Positions 1 through 13,689 are shown, numbered from the stretch's first letter. The stretch is DNA of 64,000 nt from Polyodon spathula (GCF_017654505.1 NC_054535.1:49312848-49376847), one strand, 5' to 3'. Numbers and translations are program-made. The notes: generated from the sequence alone by a model not told the origin.

Positions 1-315
1 ATACATATACTTAATTATGAATGCCGGTTTGTATACAGTTTGCATGGAAACTGAAGTGCTTGTGCTATTGACACCTGTGTCAGACAACGAACAGGTTCGG
101 AATGCCCTGAGCATTGTCTTGCATTGTGGGTGTGCACTGAAGATCCCTCCCAGTCAACGCAAACACGCAGAACACTTATCCCCAACTGTATGGCCGACGA
201 ATTGTCCTATTGTTCATTATGCTTTATATTCATTACACCAAAAGTTTTGTCTGATGAAGAGAAATACAGTCTCGAAATAATTGTATGCCTAAAACGTTTT
301 CTGTATCATACAAAA

Positions 316-441
<126 letters not shown>

Positions 442-906
442 AATAAACATTCAGTAGTTTCATTACAATATTGTAATTGCTGTCACCAGCAAAATATTTT
501 GTTGACCATGAAAAATAAACTTAACGTGGGTAGGTGAAATACTCTTTACGGTCAAATACTTGATGTTTAATGCAATTTGGAACTCATTTTTTAAAGCATT
601 TTATAAGTGCATTTATTATTCCAGTAAAGTAGCATTTGCGCCACCTAGTGACTGACACTATTAAGCGCTTCAAAAACGGAAACACAGTATGCACGACTGC
701 CGTGTGAATATAATTAGGGTTCAGTATGTTGTACATACACAGTACTTAGTTGCATATTTTATCTTACCTTTTTCTTTTGCACAGATACGCACCGTCTCAC
801 CACTGCACCAACAGTATGTTCACGGAACAACTTAACATGTAAGCCTTTTCTTCTGTTTGCATCAGCAGTTTGACTTCTCAAAACAAACTCCATTTCTGTT
901 TGGCAA

Positions 907-1010
907 GAAAAAAAGCCTTTTAAAAGTGTAACAAAAAGGATTCGATTAAAGTCATTTAAGAAAAAAAGCCTTTTAAAAGTGTAACAAAAAGGATTCGATT
1001 AAAGCCATTT
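907..1010. repeat. Two-copy 53-bp tandem repeat
   Basis: AGCCTTTTAAAAGTGTAACA occurs at 914 and 967 with the surrounding unit almost identical. Confidence 0.8.
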
Positions 1011-2395
1011 CATAGATTATTATTATTATTATTATATGGAAGGGTTGACTTTATTCAGGATGAAGGGTGTCTGACCGAAAAAATTGAATTTTTTTTTTTT
1101 TTTTTTTGGTCGTGATTCTTGCGTATGTTAACCTGCCAAATCAATAAAATAAGCAACACAGGCTTTGAATTTAAGCACTCTTGCACACACCATTTACCAG
1201 TTGTTTAATTCAGAAGTGTTTTAAGAACAGTAATCTCCCCCCCCCCCCCCCCCCCCCCCCCCCATCAAGAAATATACAACATTTCCTATGTACAAGTGTA
1301 CATTTTCAGAACCTGTACTTCACACAGATATTTCATGCAATTCCTTCTACAGATGGCTGCTATATCCTGGATACTTCATGGCATGTTTTAATTAGAAAGG
1401 AAAACAACTTGGATAATGGATTTTCTTGAAACCCAAACTTATCAGTTAATTAATATGGTGGCACATTGCAGTCATTCTGTTTTCTTTATTCTGTATGATA
1501 TCTGTGTCGTTAGCAGCTATTTTCTGTTCTTTACTGCATCAATGGTGTCTCTGAGATCCTGTACAGCTGGACAAACGCGCTAAGCCTTTAGAAGCCGTAT
1601 TTAGGTTTGTTGTGAATAATGGGATGTGTCAAACAAAGAAGATTGTTCATGTCTGGGAAGACAGAAAAATACAGTACCTTGATCGCCACAGTGACTCAAT
1701 TGTTTAACTAGTGATAATTCATCTTGTAGACATTCATCAAAAGTGCCTAAAATACTGAAGCAAATGAACTTTTGCACAATGCCATCACAATTCAGTCTTC
1801 CTTTCGGGTTTAGAAGTATCCAAAGTGCAGTGAAGCGAGAGAAGCTGCTGTAGACTGGTCAGGAGAAACACATATTCCAGGCTTTCATTTTCCAGGGAAA
1901 TGTCCCAGACATTCAGAACCATTCAGCTGCTCTATATCATCTGCCGCACATGTGGCTTTATTTGTAGACTTTGCCGCCAACTCCTTAACTTTACAGTTAC
2001 ATAAAATAATAATAATAAAAAGCTCTGATTCCTCGAGAAACTTACTCCAACTGGATCCCCCTACTATAAACTGCAAAATGTTTTTGTGCAACTCTGATCC
2101 ATTCAGATATGTTACCATGGAAACCAAATTTATACACCAAGGAGACTGGCAGAGACAAATGAACCCTGGGTTAATCACAAGAGGCTTGTGTAGTCACAAA
2201 ACTAAAAAACTAATAGAACACCACCAATCACTTAATTCATTTAAAACTGGCTGCATGAAGCATCACTGTATGATTTTATTTATTTTTTTACACATACAAT
2301 AAACACAATTGTAATCCAAAACAAGACCAGGGATTAATTTAATGTTTTTAAAGAGAAAAGCAGGGAATAAAGCTGGTTACTTTGGCAGCAAAACT

Positions 2396-3782
2396 GCTAG
2401 GAACACAGTACAGTGACACCGACAGCATTTACATGGACAAGTCATGACAGTTTTCCTCACAATATTTTTGCCATACTTTTCAGGAAATTCGTTGCTATGC
2501 TTTTGTGATTTAGGCAGAAAAGTCGGTCATACCAATGCAGATTACTCAATTCATAGTCATTTAGGGGAGGGGATATTTAAATGTATGTGTCTGCCTAGTA
2601 ATTAGGAAAAAAACGACTGTGAATATCAGGAGAGCTTCATGCGTTGCCATGAAGATTTAAAGAAATTAAAAAGAATGAACTTGTTGTTGCGCACATTCTG
2701 AATTACCACGCATGACTTGTGTGTGTGACTTGGTAACAAGACACAAACAAGTATATAAAATACAACTTCTACTAAATACAGGTTTTACTACTTAAAATAT
2801 ATGCATAACATCTAAAAGTTTTATTTAAAGAAGTCTATAAATGTATGTGTAAAATGTGGGGGGTTAGAGTTAGGGTTAAGGTTGGGGGGGGGGGTTACAC
2901 TACAATACAATAAAAAACGGTATGATCCTTAGGCCTATATGAATATAAGACTGAGAACAGGAGGATATGTAAAAATACATGAGGTTCCTGAGCTGCTTCA
3001 CGCACTGGCAGTTCTATAGGCAGAGTACCAGGCTGCGCATTTTAATGTTCTGTACACATTTGCCAGTTCCTATACCCTGCCTCTGCTCTGAGAAGCCAGT
3101 CACTGCTGGTCTGCAGCTGCGATAGAATTGCCAGGCGAAGAATCATCTTAACACACACACATTCTAATGAAATGTGGATGTCTTGTAATATTAGAAACAT
3201 TCAAACAATAGTCTTTATCTAAAGCGATACGGTACATTTACATGGTTTGTTAACTATATCCATTACTTACTGCACAATATGCCAGTTTGATGATAACAAT
3301 TTATTCCAGTTCTGTGCGGTGGAAGAAGAGGTGGAGCTTTGTTGTTCCTGGGACATCTTAAAAGAATTATAGAAAGAAAATACTACTACGACTACTACTA
3401 ATGTGAAGCGAAAACTTTGGTTAGTTAACAACAAGCAATTATACAAATAATAGGCTATACAAGAGGTTTACATTTACAGTGTGTTTTGCGTTCTTTCTTC
3501 TGTGTGTGTGTGGTTTGGTGCGGCTTTGCTGAGGAATAACGTGAGATTCCACCAGTTAAACGGGATCTTGACTCCTGAAATCTTGTGACACAGAAGCATG
3601 ATTCCTGCTCCGGTTTACATGGGTTTGTACAGCTATATTTATTGCGAGATAGTCGACTGACCCTGCCCTTAAAGTCGCGCTGACCAAAGGACGTTCTTTT
3701 GCTGTTTCACGATGTATTCACATGACAATGTCACACAGTCATGACTGCAGAGTCGATTTTCACATGCATGTAAACCCAGCCA
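2396..3782. repeat. Interspersed repeat, copy A (about 1.4 kb)
   Basis: Matches 10725-12225 along most of its length, from ACAAGTCATGACAGTTTTC to CATGTAAACCCAGCC, including GAAGAAGAGGTGGAGCT. The ends share TTTACATG and GTCATGACNGT in inverted orientation, suggesting a DNA transposon with diverged TIRs. Confidence 0.65.
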
Positions 3783-4904
3783 ATGTTAACTCTGTGTAAC
3801 ACTGCTTTGTTTTAATGATCTAATCAGTAGTGAATCTTAGTATAACAACCTTAAAATCATCAAAACGCTTCAGCAAAAATGCTTAAGTGAATCTACTGCC
3901 TTTACTGGGTTTCAGACACGAAAACTATTACATTTGCTATCTTTATTAGTTATTTTCTGTTATTGTTAAGTTATGGGTACTGACGAAAGAGGTAAAGGCA
4001 TGTTTCTTTTTATGTCCTGTTGATTTTTTTTTTTTTTTTTTTTTTAGATAGGTAGACAAAAAGTACAGATAAATAACTGTAAAGTTGTTTCAAAACAAAA
4101 TGTATTGTTTGAGAAAAAAAAAATCTTAAAATTAGCAGTAACCCATTTTTTTATTTTTTATTTATTACTTCAGTTTTTAAGTAACATTAAAAAACAACCA
4201 ACAGCACTTAAATAAAAAAGATGGAGAAATGTGTTGTTTTGAAAACCAACATATGCCATTTAAAAGGAAATAATCAAATCCAGGTTCTGATTCAACTGTA
4301 CAGGGTTGTCACTCTGATCAATGTTATTATTCTCTGTTAAGTGAAGTATAGCATTTGGTATACCTTGTGAATATCTCTACAGTTAAAAGCAATTGGAATG
4401 GTGTTGCCCACTAATTCTGCCTATCGGAAGGCTTATTGAAACATCATGATCTGTACACAACTTCTTTTAGTTACAAAGAAGTGAACAACACATGTAACAA
4501 GTTCTAAAGTTTACTGTATAATAATTGGCAAAATGTAGATAAATAACTTACAATTTGCAGTTGGTTACATGTTTGCATTGACAGTAAAATAGTTTATCAA
4601 GGTTATGTTCTGGTAACATGGACAAAAATGACAGAATATGGAAATCCCAACAGAAACAAATCAACGAACAGGGGACTTTTTTGTAAAATATATTTAAATT
4701 TGGCAATGTAAAATTAATTTGTAAAAGTGGAGTTTTTCATTAGAAAACTTGCTTTGTTGTTATCTTCTGTTCTTTTAAATACTCAAGACTGGGAAGACTC
4801 AAGCTAAAGTCAAGCAGCACTGTATAGAACAGATCTGAGGTCCTGTCTGGTCATTGCACTTTACTTTAAAACAATAAGAAATCCACTTCACAGTCCGGAG
4901 TCTG

Positions 4905-4937
4905 TTAATCGTCATCTTTACCACCTGTTTTGCTTAG
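4905..4937 (-). CDS. rwdd4: RWDD4 terminal coding exon remnant (LSKTGGKDDD, stop)
   Basis: After acceptor TTTGCAAAG the sequence encodes LSKTGGKDDD and TAA, matching the human end HLSKTGSKDDE. The His codon before LSK is missing at the splice junction. Confidence 0.72.
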   Translation of the reverse strand, partial: LSKTGGKDDD

Positions 4938-6023
4938 CTTTGCAAAGAAAAAGAAAATAACATTATACGATTGTTGTTGCTTTAAAATTCTGGAGTCTAA
5001 AGGGTTAACCAACTTTCTCAAGACTACCCCCTTATACTGTGATGTTAATTCAGGATACTCAGCTATTATGAATACAACACACAGTGTGATTGCAGCTAGA
5101 CCACTGGAGTGAGTTATTAGTTACCAGGAAACAGCAAACATTTTTTCATATACAACATTGCATTTGAAATACCGGCATAACCCAAATTAAGTTTAGAAGT
5201 AAAAGGCTTTCAACACAAGACATAGAGAGGGGAGCCAGGATTAATGATGTAGGAAAACTGATTTTAAAACTTTGTTTAGCACTTATTAAACAGTTTGAAA
5301 TCTCTATGAACATAGCACAAACTGCATGTGTGTAAAGATACACCTGGGCATTTGTATCAGAGCTTTTTACTTCATGATGTAATTTGACCCATTTTTTTTG
5401 AAAGGGAAATAATACACAACAAAGGCTGTTATCTTGTGCTCAGAAGTGCAGATAATGACTATTCCTAGCTTATTAACATATTTTTTTTCCTTTAACACAT
5501 GGTATAAATTGCACCCAGGAGTAAACAGCATTGATACACGTCATGCTTTATCATATAGTAAGTGAACGAAGCCTATGTTTCTGATAACGCTGTTCTTAAT
5601 ATTCTAGCCAGCAGTCTGCAAACAGGTCTGACACAAAGCTATCAAACATGCACAGTGGGAGATTAATGCACGGAAAGGGCACAGCTATAGGAAACTATTT
5701 CCAGTCTGTCTGCCATCTCTGCAGTTAATGGATATCAGTGAAAAGTAAATCAATCATACAGTTTCACGTGACAGGTGCACACTGGCCTTTTTTCTATTGT
5801 AAACATGAAACTAGAATTTAATATCCCGCTGAATAACACTACAGAAAGTTGATACATAATTAGCAAATAAAAAATAATAAATAAAAAAAAAAACTTACAT
5901 GCTATGAAGTTGTCAGGGTTGGTTGAAAGAAAGAAAAAAACAACACAACAATCATTTCAATACAAATTACTCTTTCAAGAGAGGATATATTTAATATGTC
6001 TATTGTCTGTAAAGGCAATGTAC

Positions 6024-6066
6024 CTTGATTACATCTGCCCAGTTCCAGCCAGCTCACCCTTGTTAT
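6024..6066 (-). pseudogene. rwdd4: RWDD4 coding exon 6, 7-nt deletion in a conserved motif
   Basis: Acceptor ATCAACAG, donor GTACAT. Reads (D)NKGEL and then, two frames off, WNWADVIK. The human motif is HKGELPRGWNWVDVVK; the bases for PR plus part of a Gly codon are missing between 6049 and 6050. Confidence 0.75.
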
Positions 6067-6311
6067 CTGTTGATTAAAGTACATACAAATTTAATATAAA
6101 GGGAGCAACAACTTACATTTTGTTTATAAATCGATCAAGTAGTCTTTCTTTTTCAAGACATAACATACAAATAATTGCCGGGTCTCAAATAATCGCCTGT
6201 CTCCAATACGCGCCGGGTCTCTGTCATTGCCATTGAAGCTGAGGAAGATGAGGAGGAGCTTGAGAGTAATGAAGTGACAGCAATGAAAGTGACTCTCAGG
6301 ATTAATACATC

Positions 6312-6347
<36 letters not shown>
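6312..6347. repeat. (AAT)n microsatellite
   Basis: Uninterrupted AAT repeat. Confidence 0.9.
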
Positions 6348-7303
6348 GAAAACACGTAAATACATGTAATGCATATTTGTTTAATGCAGTTATTACGTTA
6401 AACGTTTTGATATATCATAATTTGATAATTTTAAGCGTGCTGAAAGTAGGCCAGATACAAACCTATTTTAACGTTTTCTGTTGCATAAAAAATGTACAAA
6501 TTTGAAATTAAACAAATAATTTTTTGATAATGACACATTGATTTAAAAAAAAAAAATTGTACAAGTTTGTATTATTATTATTATTATTTATTGTGCTGTA
6601 AATGTAGTCTACACGCCTGGTTCTGATATCTACAGGCTGTCTTAGTGGATTTAATTGTTATTATTATTATTAACAATGGTAGATCTAATTAACTTTTTAA
6701 ATACAAATTCATACTTCTGCTTGCTCATTTTCCAACATTTTGTACACCGTATCCTTGTTAACCAGTGCAAATAAAAAGACTGTATAATTTAGCTTTATAT
6801 TTGAGGGTGTACAATACAATGTTACTTAGTTTCCACTGACACACACTATTTAAAAAAAGTTGCTGGAATGTTTAAATTGAGTTATGATGTTGCTACAAGG
6901 TTGTGTATTAGCGGCTTCTCAATGGCCGCATGAAGCATGTGAAGCTAGTGATCTAATATAAACGCCAGTCTCAAATAATCGCCACTCTGCAATACACAGC
7001 GGGTCTGCTGGCAAATACTGTAAATTAATGGCAGAGGCGTTTAATTGAAGTTTTAGGGTAATACCAGTTTGCAATCTGCGTAATAGCAGTTTGAGATTGA
7101 CACAATACATTTTTTAACCCTTTAACTGAAAATGAAACAAATGAAAAATTGTTGTTTATTTCTAAGGCATTGCTTTTCTAAAGAAAGCTTTGGGGGACTA
7201 ATCAGAATTGGTGTAAAATAGATCAACAGAAACCTTAAAATATAGCAACAGAAACCTTTTGTTATGTCTGGAATTTCTGGCAAATGACATGGTAGGAAGG
7301 CAC

Positions 7304-7306
7304 AAC

Positions 7307-7347
<41 letters not shown>
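7304..7347. repeat. (AAT)n microsatellite
   Basis: Uninterrupted AAT repeat in the RWDD4 intron between exons 6 and 5. Confidence 0.9.
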
Positions 7348-7353
<6 letters not shown>

Positions 7354-7404
7354 TGCCTTGTTTCATTAATACCATTTTTTTTTATAATTCTGAATTGTGC
7401 AAAC

Positions 7405-7500
7405 CTGTTTTTCCTGTTAACTTCCTCTTTTGTGATTTTGTTAACTGCTCTTTTTTTCCCTTTTTCTTTGAAGAGAATTCTCACTGCTGGTTTTCAAAGT
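7405..7500 (-). pseudogene. rwdd4: RWDD4 coding exon 5, frameshifted
   Basis: Acceptor ATTTGCAG at the 7500/7501 junction. The 3' part reads SSKKKGKKEQLTKSQKRKLT then GKT in the frame that joins exon 6, matching human [20 protein letters not shown]. From the phase set by exon 4 the first part reads TLKTSSENS in a different frame, and the joining frame contains TGA. Length 96 nt is inconsistent with the required phase. The donor (GTTTGC) is also weak. Confidence 0.7.
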
Positions 7501-7743
7501 CTGCAAATAGAATAAGAGTGTTACTTTTAGAACACTTTTGATTGCCGTTTTAAAGTGTTAACTCTCGCTGCCCTTTCTGAATTGTCTAAAATATTTTTAT
7601 TCAAAGATGAAAGCACCGGAATGTTTAAAAGATAATGTCAGAAATGCTCAGAGGGTTGCATTTAGGTACACATTTTGCAGTCTTTGATATCTCAAATTAG
7701 TGGTTGTTGTTTCTTGTGATTTATGTAAATGTATGTATCCACC

Positions 7744-8361
7744 TGTGGCAGGAAATGGCTTTGCGGTGACTCAGACCAGAAGGAAACACACACAGGTCAG
7801 GTAAGTGCAGTTTACCAAAAAAAGACAAATAACAAAAACAGTAATGAAAATACGGTCGTAAAAGAATTGTACGTCTTCTCCACTTCAGACAACCACCCAG
7901 GAGTGCAGGCAGGCAGGTATTTAGATGCGCATGTCATCTTCCAAAATAAAAAAACAGATCCTTTCAGTTTCGTTTTTAAATTAATCTCGCTCTCCACTTC
8001 AGAACACCCACCCAGAGTGCAGGCAGCTGCAGGTATTTATGCAGATGGCCATCTCCCGATTAGAAGCAAATTAATCACTTAATTAATTCAAGAGATGGCC
8101 ACCTTCTGCACAGGTTTTATAATGTGGACGGGGCTTCCCATCCACGCTGCAAAACAATAACAAAACTAAAACACAGCTACGCCATCATACAATAAATAAT
8201 AAACAAACAAAACACACAGCGCTTTGCCGTCATCTATAAACAAAATAAAACTCAATACAATAAACAAATACAAAATAACACTGGGGAGGAGGGGGAGCCC
8301 CTGTCTAAAAATAAACAAACAATACGATTAAACAGCAGGGCTTTCCTACCGCCCTGCTACA
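7744..8361. mobile_element. Solo LTR (618 bp) with 5-bp target duplication
   Basis: Begins TGTGGCAGGAAATGG and ends CGCCCTGCTACA (TG...CA termini), flanked by identical CCACC (7739-7743 and 8362-8366). Contains an internal duplicated block (CTCCACTTCAGA... at about 7879 and 7993). It fits a solo LTR of a retrotransposon, inserted in the RWDD4 intron between exons 5 and 4. Confidence 0.7.
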
Positions 8362-8399
8362 CCACCCAACACCTAATTTCTCCAAGGAGCTTTCTTTCA

Positions 8400-8693
<294 letters not shown>

Positions 8694-8717
8694 TCATAGC
8701 TTCCTCCTGACAGGAGG

Positions 8718-8831
8718 CAAACTACAAAACAATATTTCCCCTTGGCAACGTCCCTTCTGATTGACAGACTAATAGATGGAGCCTATAACCTTGCAATTTT
8801 AACAACTTTTTTGCCTGCTGTCCCACAGCGA
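8718..8831. repeat. 114-bp direct repeat, left copy
   Basis: Appears identical to 9583-9696 over its whole length (CAAACTACAAAACAATATTT to GCTGTCCCACAGCGA). It flanks 751 bp of unrelated sequence in the RWDD4 intron. Confidence 0.85.
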
Positions 8832-9582
8832 AGTGTACCCCGGTTAATGGCGTTTAGGTTTAAATAGGTGGACAAAGTTTAGTTTTCATTTGTCGGTCCT
8901 TTGTGTAGAGTCTGATGCCGGTCCTAGGACATGAGATCCAGAGTGGTTGTACCGTTGCAGTTGTTTAGTCGGCAGGCAGATATTTTCGTCGTTTATATTT
9001 ATGTGTTTTGATTCCAACCGTTTAATTATTGTCCATGTGACCTGTAATATATACACTTAGGATACAGATTTATGTTGATTTGTTGACCTGACATAACCAT
9101 CGTCCAAAAGCTGATATGATGGGCCGATGTGGTGGGTTGTGGGATTCAATTGGAATGGTCTGTCTGCGAAGAAAGGTCACTGCCTTTGAAGCTAAGGTGT
9201 TTGTTCCCCGTGGCTCGTGTTGAATGGTACGTTTTCCACCAATGCTTCCTAACGGTAGTACCCAAAGGTGTCGGACAACGTTACAGAGACAAAGAAAATA
9301 TTAGTGTCTTTTGAACTGGTATTAAGTGGGTACATAACGGCCTTCAGGTTCTAAAAGAACAGTTTTTTGTAAAAGTGGGTCTACCTTACCCCTCGAAGAT
9401 GTCGAGGTAGATGTCCTTGTGTAAAAACTCATGTACCATATAATTCGTATTCAATCTTGAATGGAATGGAGAAATTTTTTTCCCATGTGTCTGAATTTCT
9501 TTTTAGACAGTGTTTTGAGAATGGTCAGTCTGGTCCGAACATTTTGACTGGAACAGGATTTAAGTGTGTCAGAAGGACTCCT
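8832..9582. other. Unidentified 751-bp segment between identical direct repeats
   Basis: No coding frame of known type, no tRNA or rRNA recognised. It could be the body of a miniature LTR-like element with 114-bp terminal repeats, or the spacer left by an unequal tandem duplication. No clear primer-binding site or polypurine tract was seen. Confidence 0.35.
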
Positions 9583-9696
9583 CAAACTACAAAACAATAT
9601 TTCCCCTTGGCAACGTCCCTTCTGATTGACAGACTAATAGATGGAGCCTATAACCTTGCAATTTTAACAACTTTTTTGCCTGCTGTCCCACAGCGA
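9583..9696. repeat. 114-bp direct repeat, right copy
   Basis: Second copy of 8718-8831, ending 24 bp from the RWDD4 exon 3 donor. Confidence 0.85.
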
Positions 9697-9744
9697 TGTT
9701 TACAAGTTTGTGTACTCACATTCTGTTATTAAAAAAAAAGCATG

Positions 9745-10330
<586 letters not shown>

Positions 10331-10724
10331 AACAGGGTACTACACAAAGTTAAAGAAATCTGTCAAAACCACCAAGTAAGACAGCATTGTACCTGACTTG
10401 GTCATTTCACCTGGAGGGTGAAATTGTCCCCAGCCCTTCACTGGTCTATTTACTGCCATTAACCAACCAGTTGCTTCATTTCTTGACTGACATGCTTTCA
10501 GCTAGTAACATGCTTTGACCCAGAAGATACTGCCAAGGTGAAGTGACCCAGGGAGCACAAGTGTAACACATTTCCTGAGAATATGATATTTCCAGATAAC
10601 ATATAATGTAAATAAATGTTTTCTTGAACATGCATTTATTTTATACTGCACACTTCAGACCAGAAAACACTGATAAACAACAACATACTGAAACAATGCA
10701 GTACATTCACTTATTACCATATGT

Positions 10725-12225
10725 ATAGGAACACAGCAGTCTGTGATGGCATTTACCTGGACAAGTCATGACAGTTTTCTTCACAATGTTTTTGCCATAC
10801 TTTTCAGGAAACACATTGCTATGTCAGCTGTACCAATGCAGATTACTCAACTTATAATAATTTAGGGGAGAGGATATTTAAATGTCAGTGTCTGTCTAGT
10901 ATTTAGGAAAAAAGAACAACTGTGAATATCGGGAGGAGAGCTTCATGTGTTGCCAAATTAAGAAGAGAAAAAAATTAACTTCTTGTCGTGCACATTCTAA
11001 ATTATCACGCTTTTTTTTTTTTGTGTCTCGTTACCTTTCCAACACACACACGGGCAGTTCTATAGGCGGAGTACCAGGCTGAGCATCCCAATGTTCTGTA
11101 CACATCTGCCAGTCCCTATACCCTGCCTCTGCTTCGAGAAGCCAGTCACTGCTGGTCTGCAGCTGCGGTAGAAGTGCCAGGTGAAGAATCCGCTTAACAC
11201 ACACACACTCACACACACACACACACATTATAATGAAAAGTGGATGTCTTGTAATATTGCAAACATTCAAACAAAAAGTCTTTATTTAAAATGATACTGT
11301 ACATTTATGTTGTTTGTTAATTATATCCATTACTTATTGCACAATATGTCAACTGATGCTAACAATTCATTCCAGTTCTGTGACGTCGAAGAAGAGGTGG
11401 AGCTCTGTTGTTCTTGGGACATCATGATCACCAGGGAGGGTCTCTTTGACTGCAAGGCCATGTTCAGGGCCCTTCTCCGTTCCAGGGTTAATTTGGGGCA
11501 CGCCCATAAGGAGTCCACTAGCGACATGATGGCCTTTGTAGACCAGTGGGCTCTGGGTGGCGTGCTCCGTGCCACCCCCCCTTGTTCTGGGAATTTAATT
11601 TGCAGACCTTCTATCTGGCTTTTTTGTTTAATTAGTTAAATGTCTATCTATTTAGCATCCTCTTTTACGAGGATGCTAATTTGAATTTTTTTCTACAGCC
11701 ATCACTTCACAGCTGGAGTAGTTCAGTCCATTTTTAGGCATTTAAATAGGGCTACTGAAATGACACGCTTTTTGGAGCTCCTCAGTTATCACTGTAAAAA
11801 CTATTAAAAACAGTGGTTTAAACTTTTTTTTTTTTATTTTTCACATCTTTTTATAATTTGACTACTACTAACAATAATGTTTATACAAACATTAATAACA
11901 GACTATACAAGAGGTTTACATTTGCACGTCTTTGCATTCTTTCTTGTCTATGTGTGGTTTGGTACGTCTTTGCTGAGGAATAACGTGAAAGTCCGACACT
12001 TAAATGGGATTTTGACTGCTGAAATCTCGTAAGACACAAGCACAATTACTGCTCCTGTTCACACAGGTTTTTACTGCTATTTTCATTGTGAGGAAGCGAT
12101 TGACAGTGTCCTTCAAGTCCCGCTGACCATAGGATGTGCTTTTGCCGTTTCACGATGTATTCGCGTGACAACGTCACACAGTCATGACTGTAGAGTCGAT
12201 TTTCACGTGCATGTAAACCCAGCCG
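10725..12225. repeat. Interspersed repeat, copy B (about 1.5 kb)
   Basis: Second copy of the 2396-3782 family, in the RWDD4 intron between exons 2 and 1. It keeps an 81-codon open stretch on the - strand (11330-11575), basic then Ser/Glu-rich, which could be a transposon accessory protein remnant; that reading is weak. Confidence 0.6.
11653..11678. repeat. Perfect 10-bp stem hairpin
   Basis: TAGCATCCTC and GAGGATGCTA around a 6-nt loop (TTTTAC), inside repeat copy B. Confidence 0.7.
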
Positions 12226-12859
12226 AGTCCAAAGTTGTCAAAGCTCTGTGGCCAAGGCGGAGGCTATATCAAGAGAATTCAGAACCCCCAAAGGTCCAAA
12301 TGATGTGAATTCTACAGACAATAAAGTCTGTTGTAAATGTTGTATTCTAGTAGCTATCAATTAGGTTTCCATATTAAGAAATTCCATAAAAAAACATAAT
12401 TTGGAATTGACAGTCGAATGATATCATGTTTAGTTTTGTTCTTTTTTTATATGAAGCTTCTGTCTAATTTGAGAGGCGAGTACTGGCAAATCAAGGCATT
12501 TGCTAAATTGCTTGCTATGTTTTTGATTCGTATTTGTTTTAACTTATATTTAGTCTTTACATGCTGGGTTCGGGATACTATGGAATTTAACACCAAAGCT
12601 GTGTAACTTGTTTACTAGGCTCACATAAATAATAAATTATTACACAGCAAGAGTCAAGGTACGTTTTGTGACAATCTGTATAAATCAATACAGTCTTTCT
12701 GCAATGTCTTTTTGTATTCCAAATTAAACGTATTTTCCAAATAAATGTGTGTTTCACTATCCACTCTCATTACAAGCACAATGAAAACAAATGTCAAAAC
12801 TCAACATACATCTCACGCGTGTTACCTGATCTTATCAAAATTTAAGTGCAGTAACGTAC

Positions 12860-12883
12860 CTCTTGATCATCGTTGGCTGTCAT
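12860..12883 (-). CDS. rwdd4: RWDD4 coding exon 1 (MTANDDQE)
   Basis: ATG complement at 12881-12883, eight codons, donor GTACGT. Human RWDD4 begins MSANEDQE and splits at the same place. The 5' UTR extends towards the shared promoter region. Confidence 0.8.
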
Positions 12884-13689
12884 GTTTTGTACAAACCCCC
12901 AAGGCTCACAGTGCACTAGATTTATTTAAAGTTGAAATGCTTCAGCTCAGACTCCGCACATGCAGCTAGCACCCTGCCAGTCATGTCGGCGGTCAACTTT
13001 GACCCCCACCCTCGGACCTCCTCTAAAATGATGTCACGGCCCTGTTCTCGTGATCTGGGTGGAATGGAATATTTAAAAAAAAGAAGGTTCTGATTCAGTG
13101 GGAATGAGGGAAGTGACGAGTTCATGTTTTGTTTACCTGGGAGGGGTAATGAATAGATGAAGTGTTGTGTGCAAATACATTAATGTACTTTTCAAGAATT
13201 GTAGCTAACAGTGACCAATACATTTTGAATGTATTTATGTTATACATTAAGTTATGATAAAAAGGCACAAACTTAAAACACACGCTATAAAGCCGCCCCC
13301 CATGAGCATGGAGTGAGAAACGACATCACCTGCACAATAACTTGCAAGTTTGCTTATTTATAGGGTAATAATGTGTGTGTGTGTGCGTGCGTACCACTCC
13401 CTCCTCCTCCTTGGGAATGGGCACAGCCCTCAGACTGTCACTTGTCGTTTACTACTTGATGTTAAAGGTCACATGACAGCCCTGTTGGAAGGAGCATGAT
13501 TGGATTGTGGATTGGCTCGACACGGTGCGTTCACGTAGATCATTCTGCGCAGATAATGTGCAAAATCTGACCAATTTAGCCAATGAGCTAAGAATCATCT
13601 CCATGAACGCACCCATTGGCTAAATTGATCAGAATATGCGCAGAATGATCTCCGTAAACTCAACCTCCTCAGTCTGATTTGCCAACTGC
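12884..13689. promoter_or_regulatory. Divergent RWDD4/TRAPPC11 promoter region
   Basis: The interval between the RWDD4 start codon and the TRAPPC11 5' exon. It is locally CpG-richer than the flanks and contains several CCAAT or ATTGG boxes (near 13511, 13571, 13580 and 13614). The head-to-head arrangement suggests a shared bidirectional promoter; exact start sites cannot be read. Confidence 0.5.
13524..13666. repeat. Nested inverted repeat (MITE-like) in the promoter region
   Basis: Two arms of about 60 bp are imperfect reverse complements sharing AGATCATTCTGCGCA and CAATTTAGCCAATG. The end motif TGCGTTCAYG recurs inverted in the centre (13600-13612). The CCAAT boxes lie symmetrically inside the arms. 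Confidence 0.7.

Noticed and set aside
11330..11575. Possible Myb/SANT-like accessory protein
   Set aside because: Only a weak resemblance; the frame is short and within a dispersed repeat.
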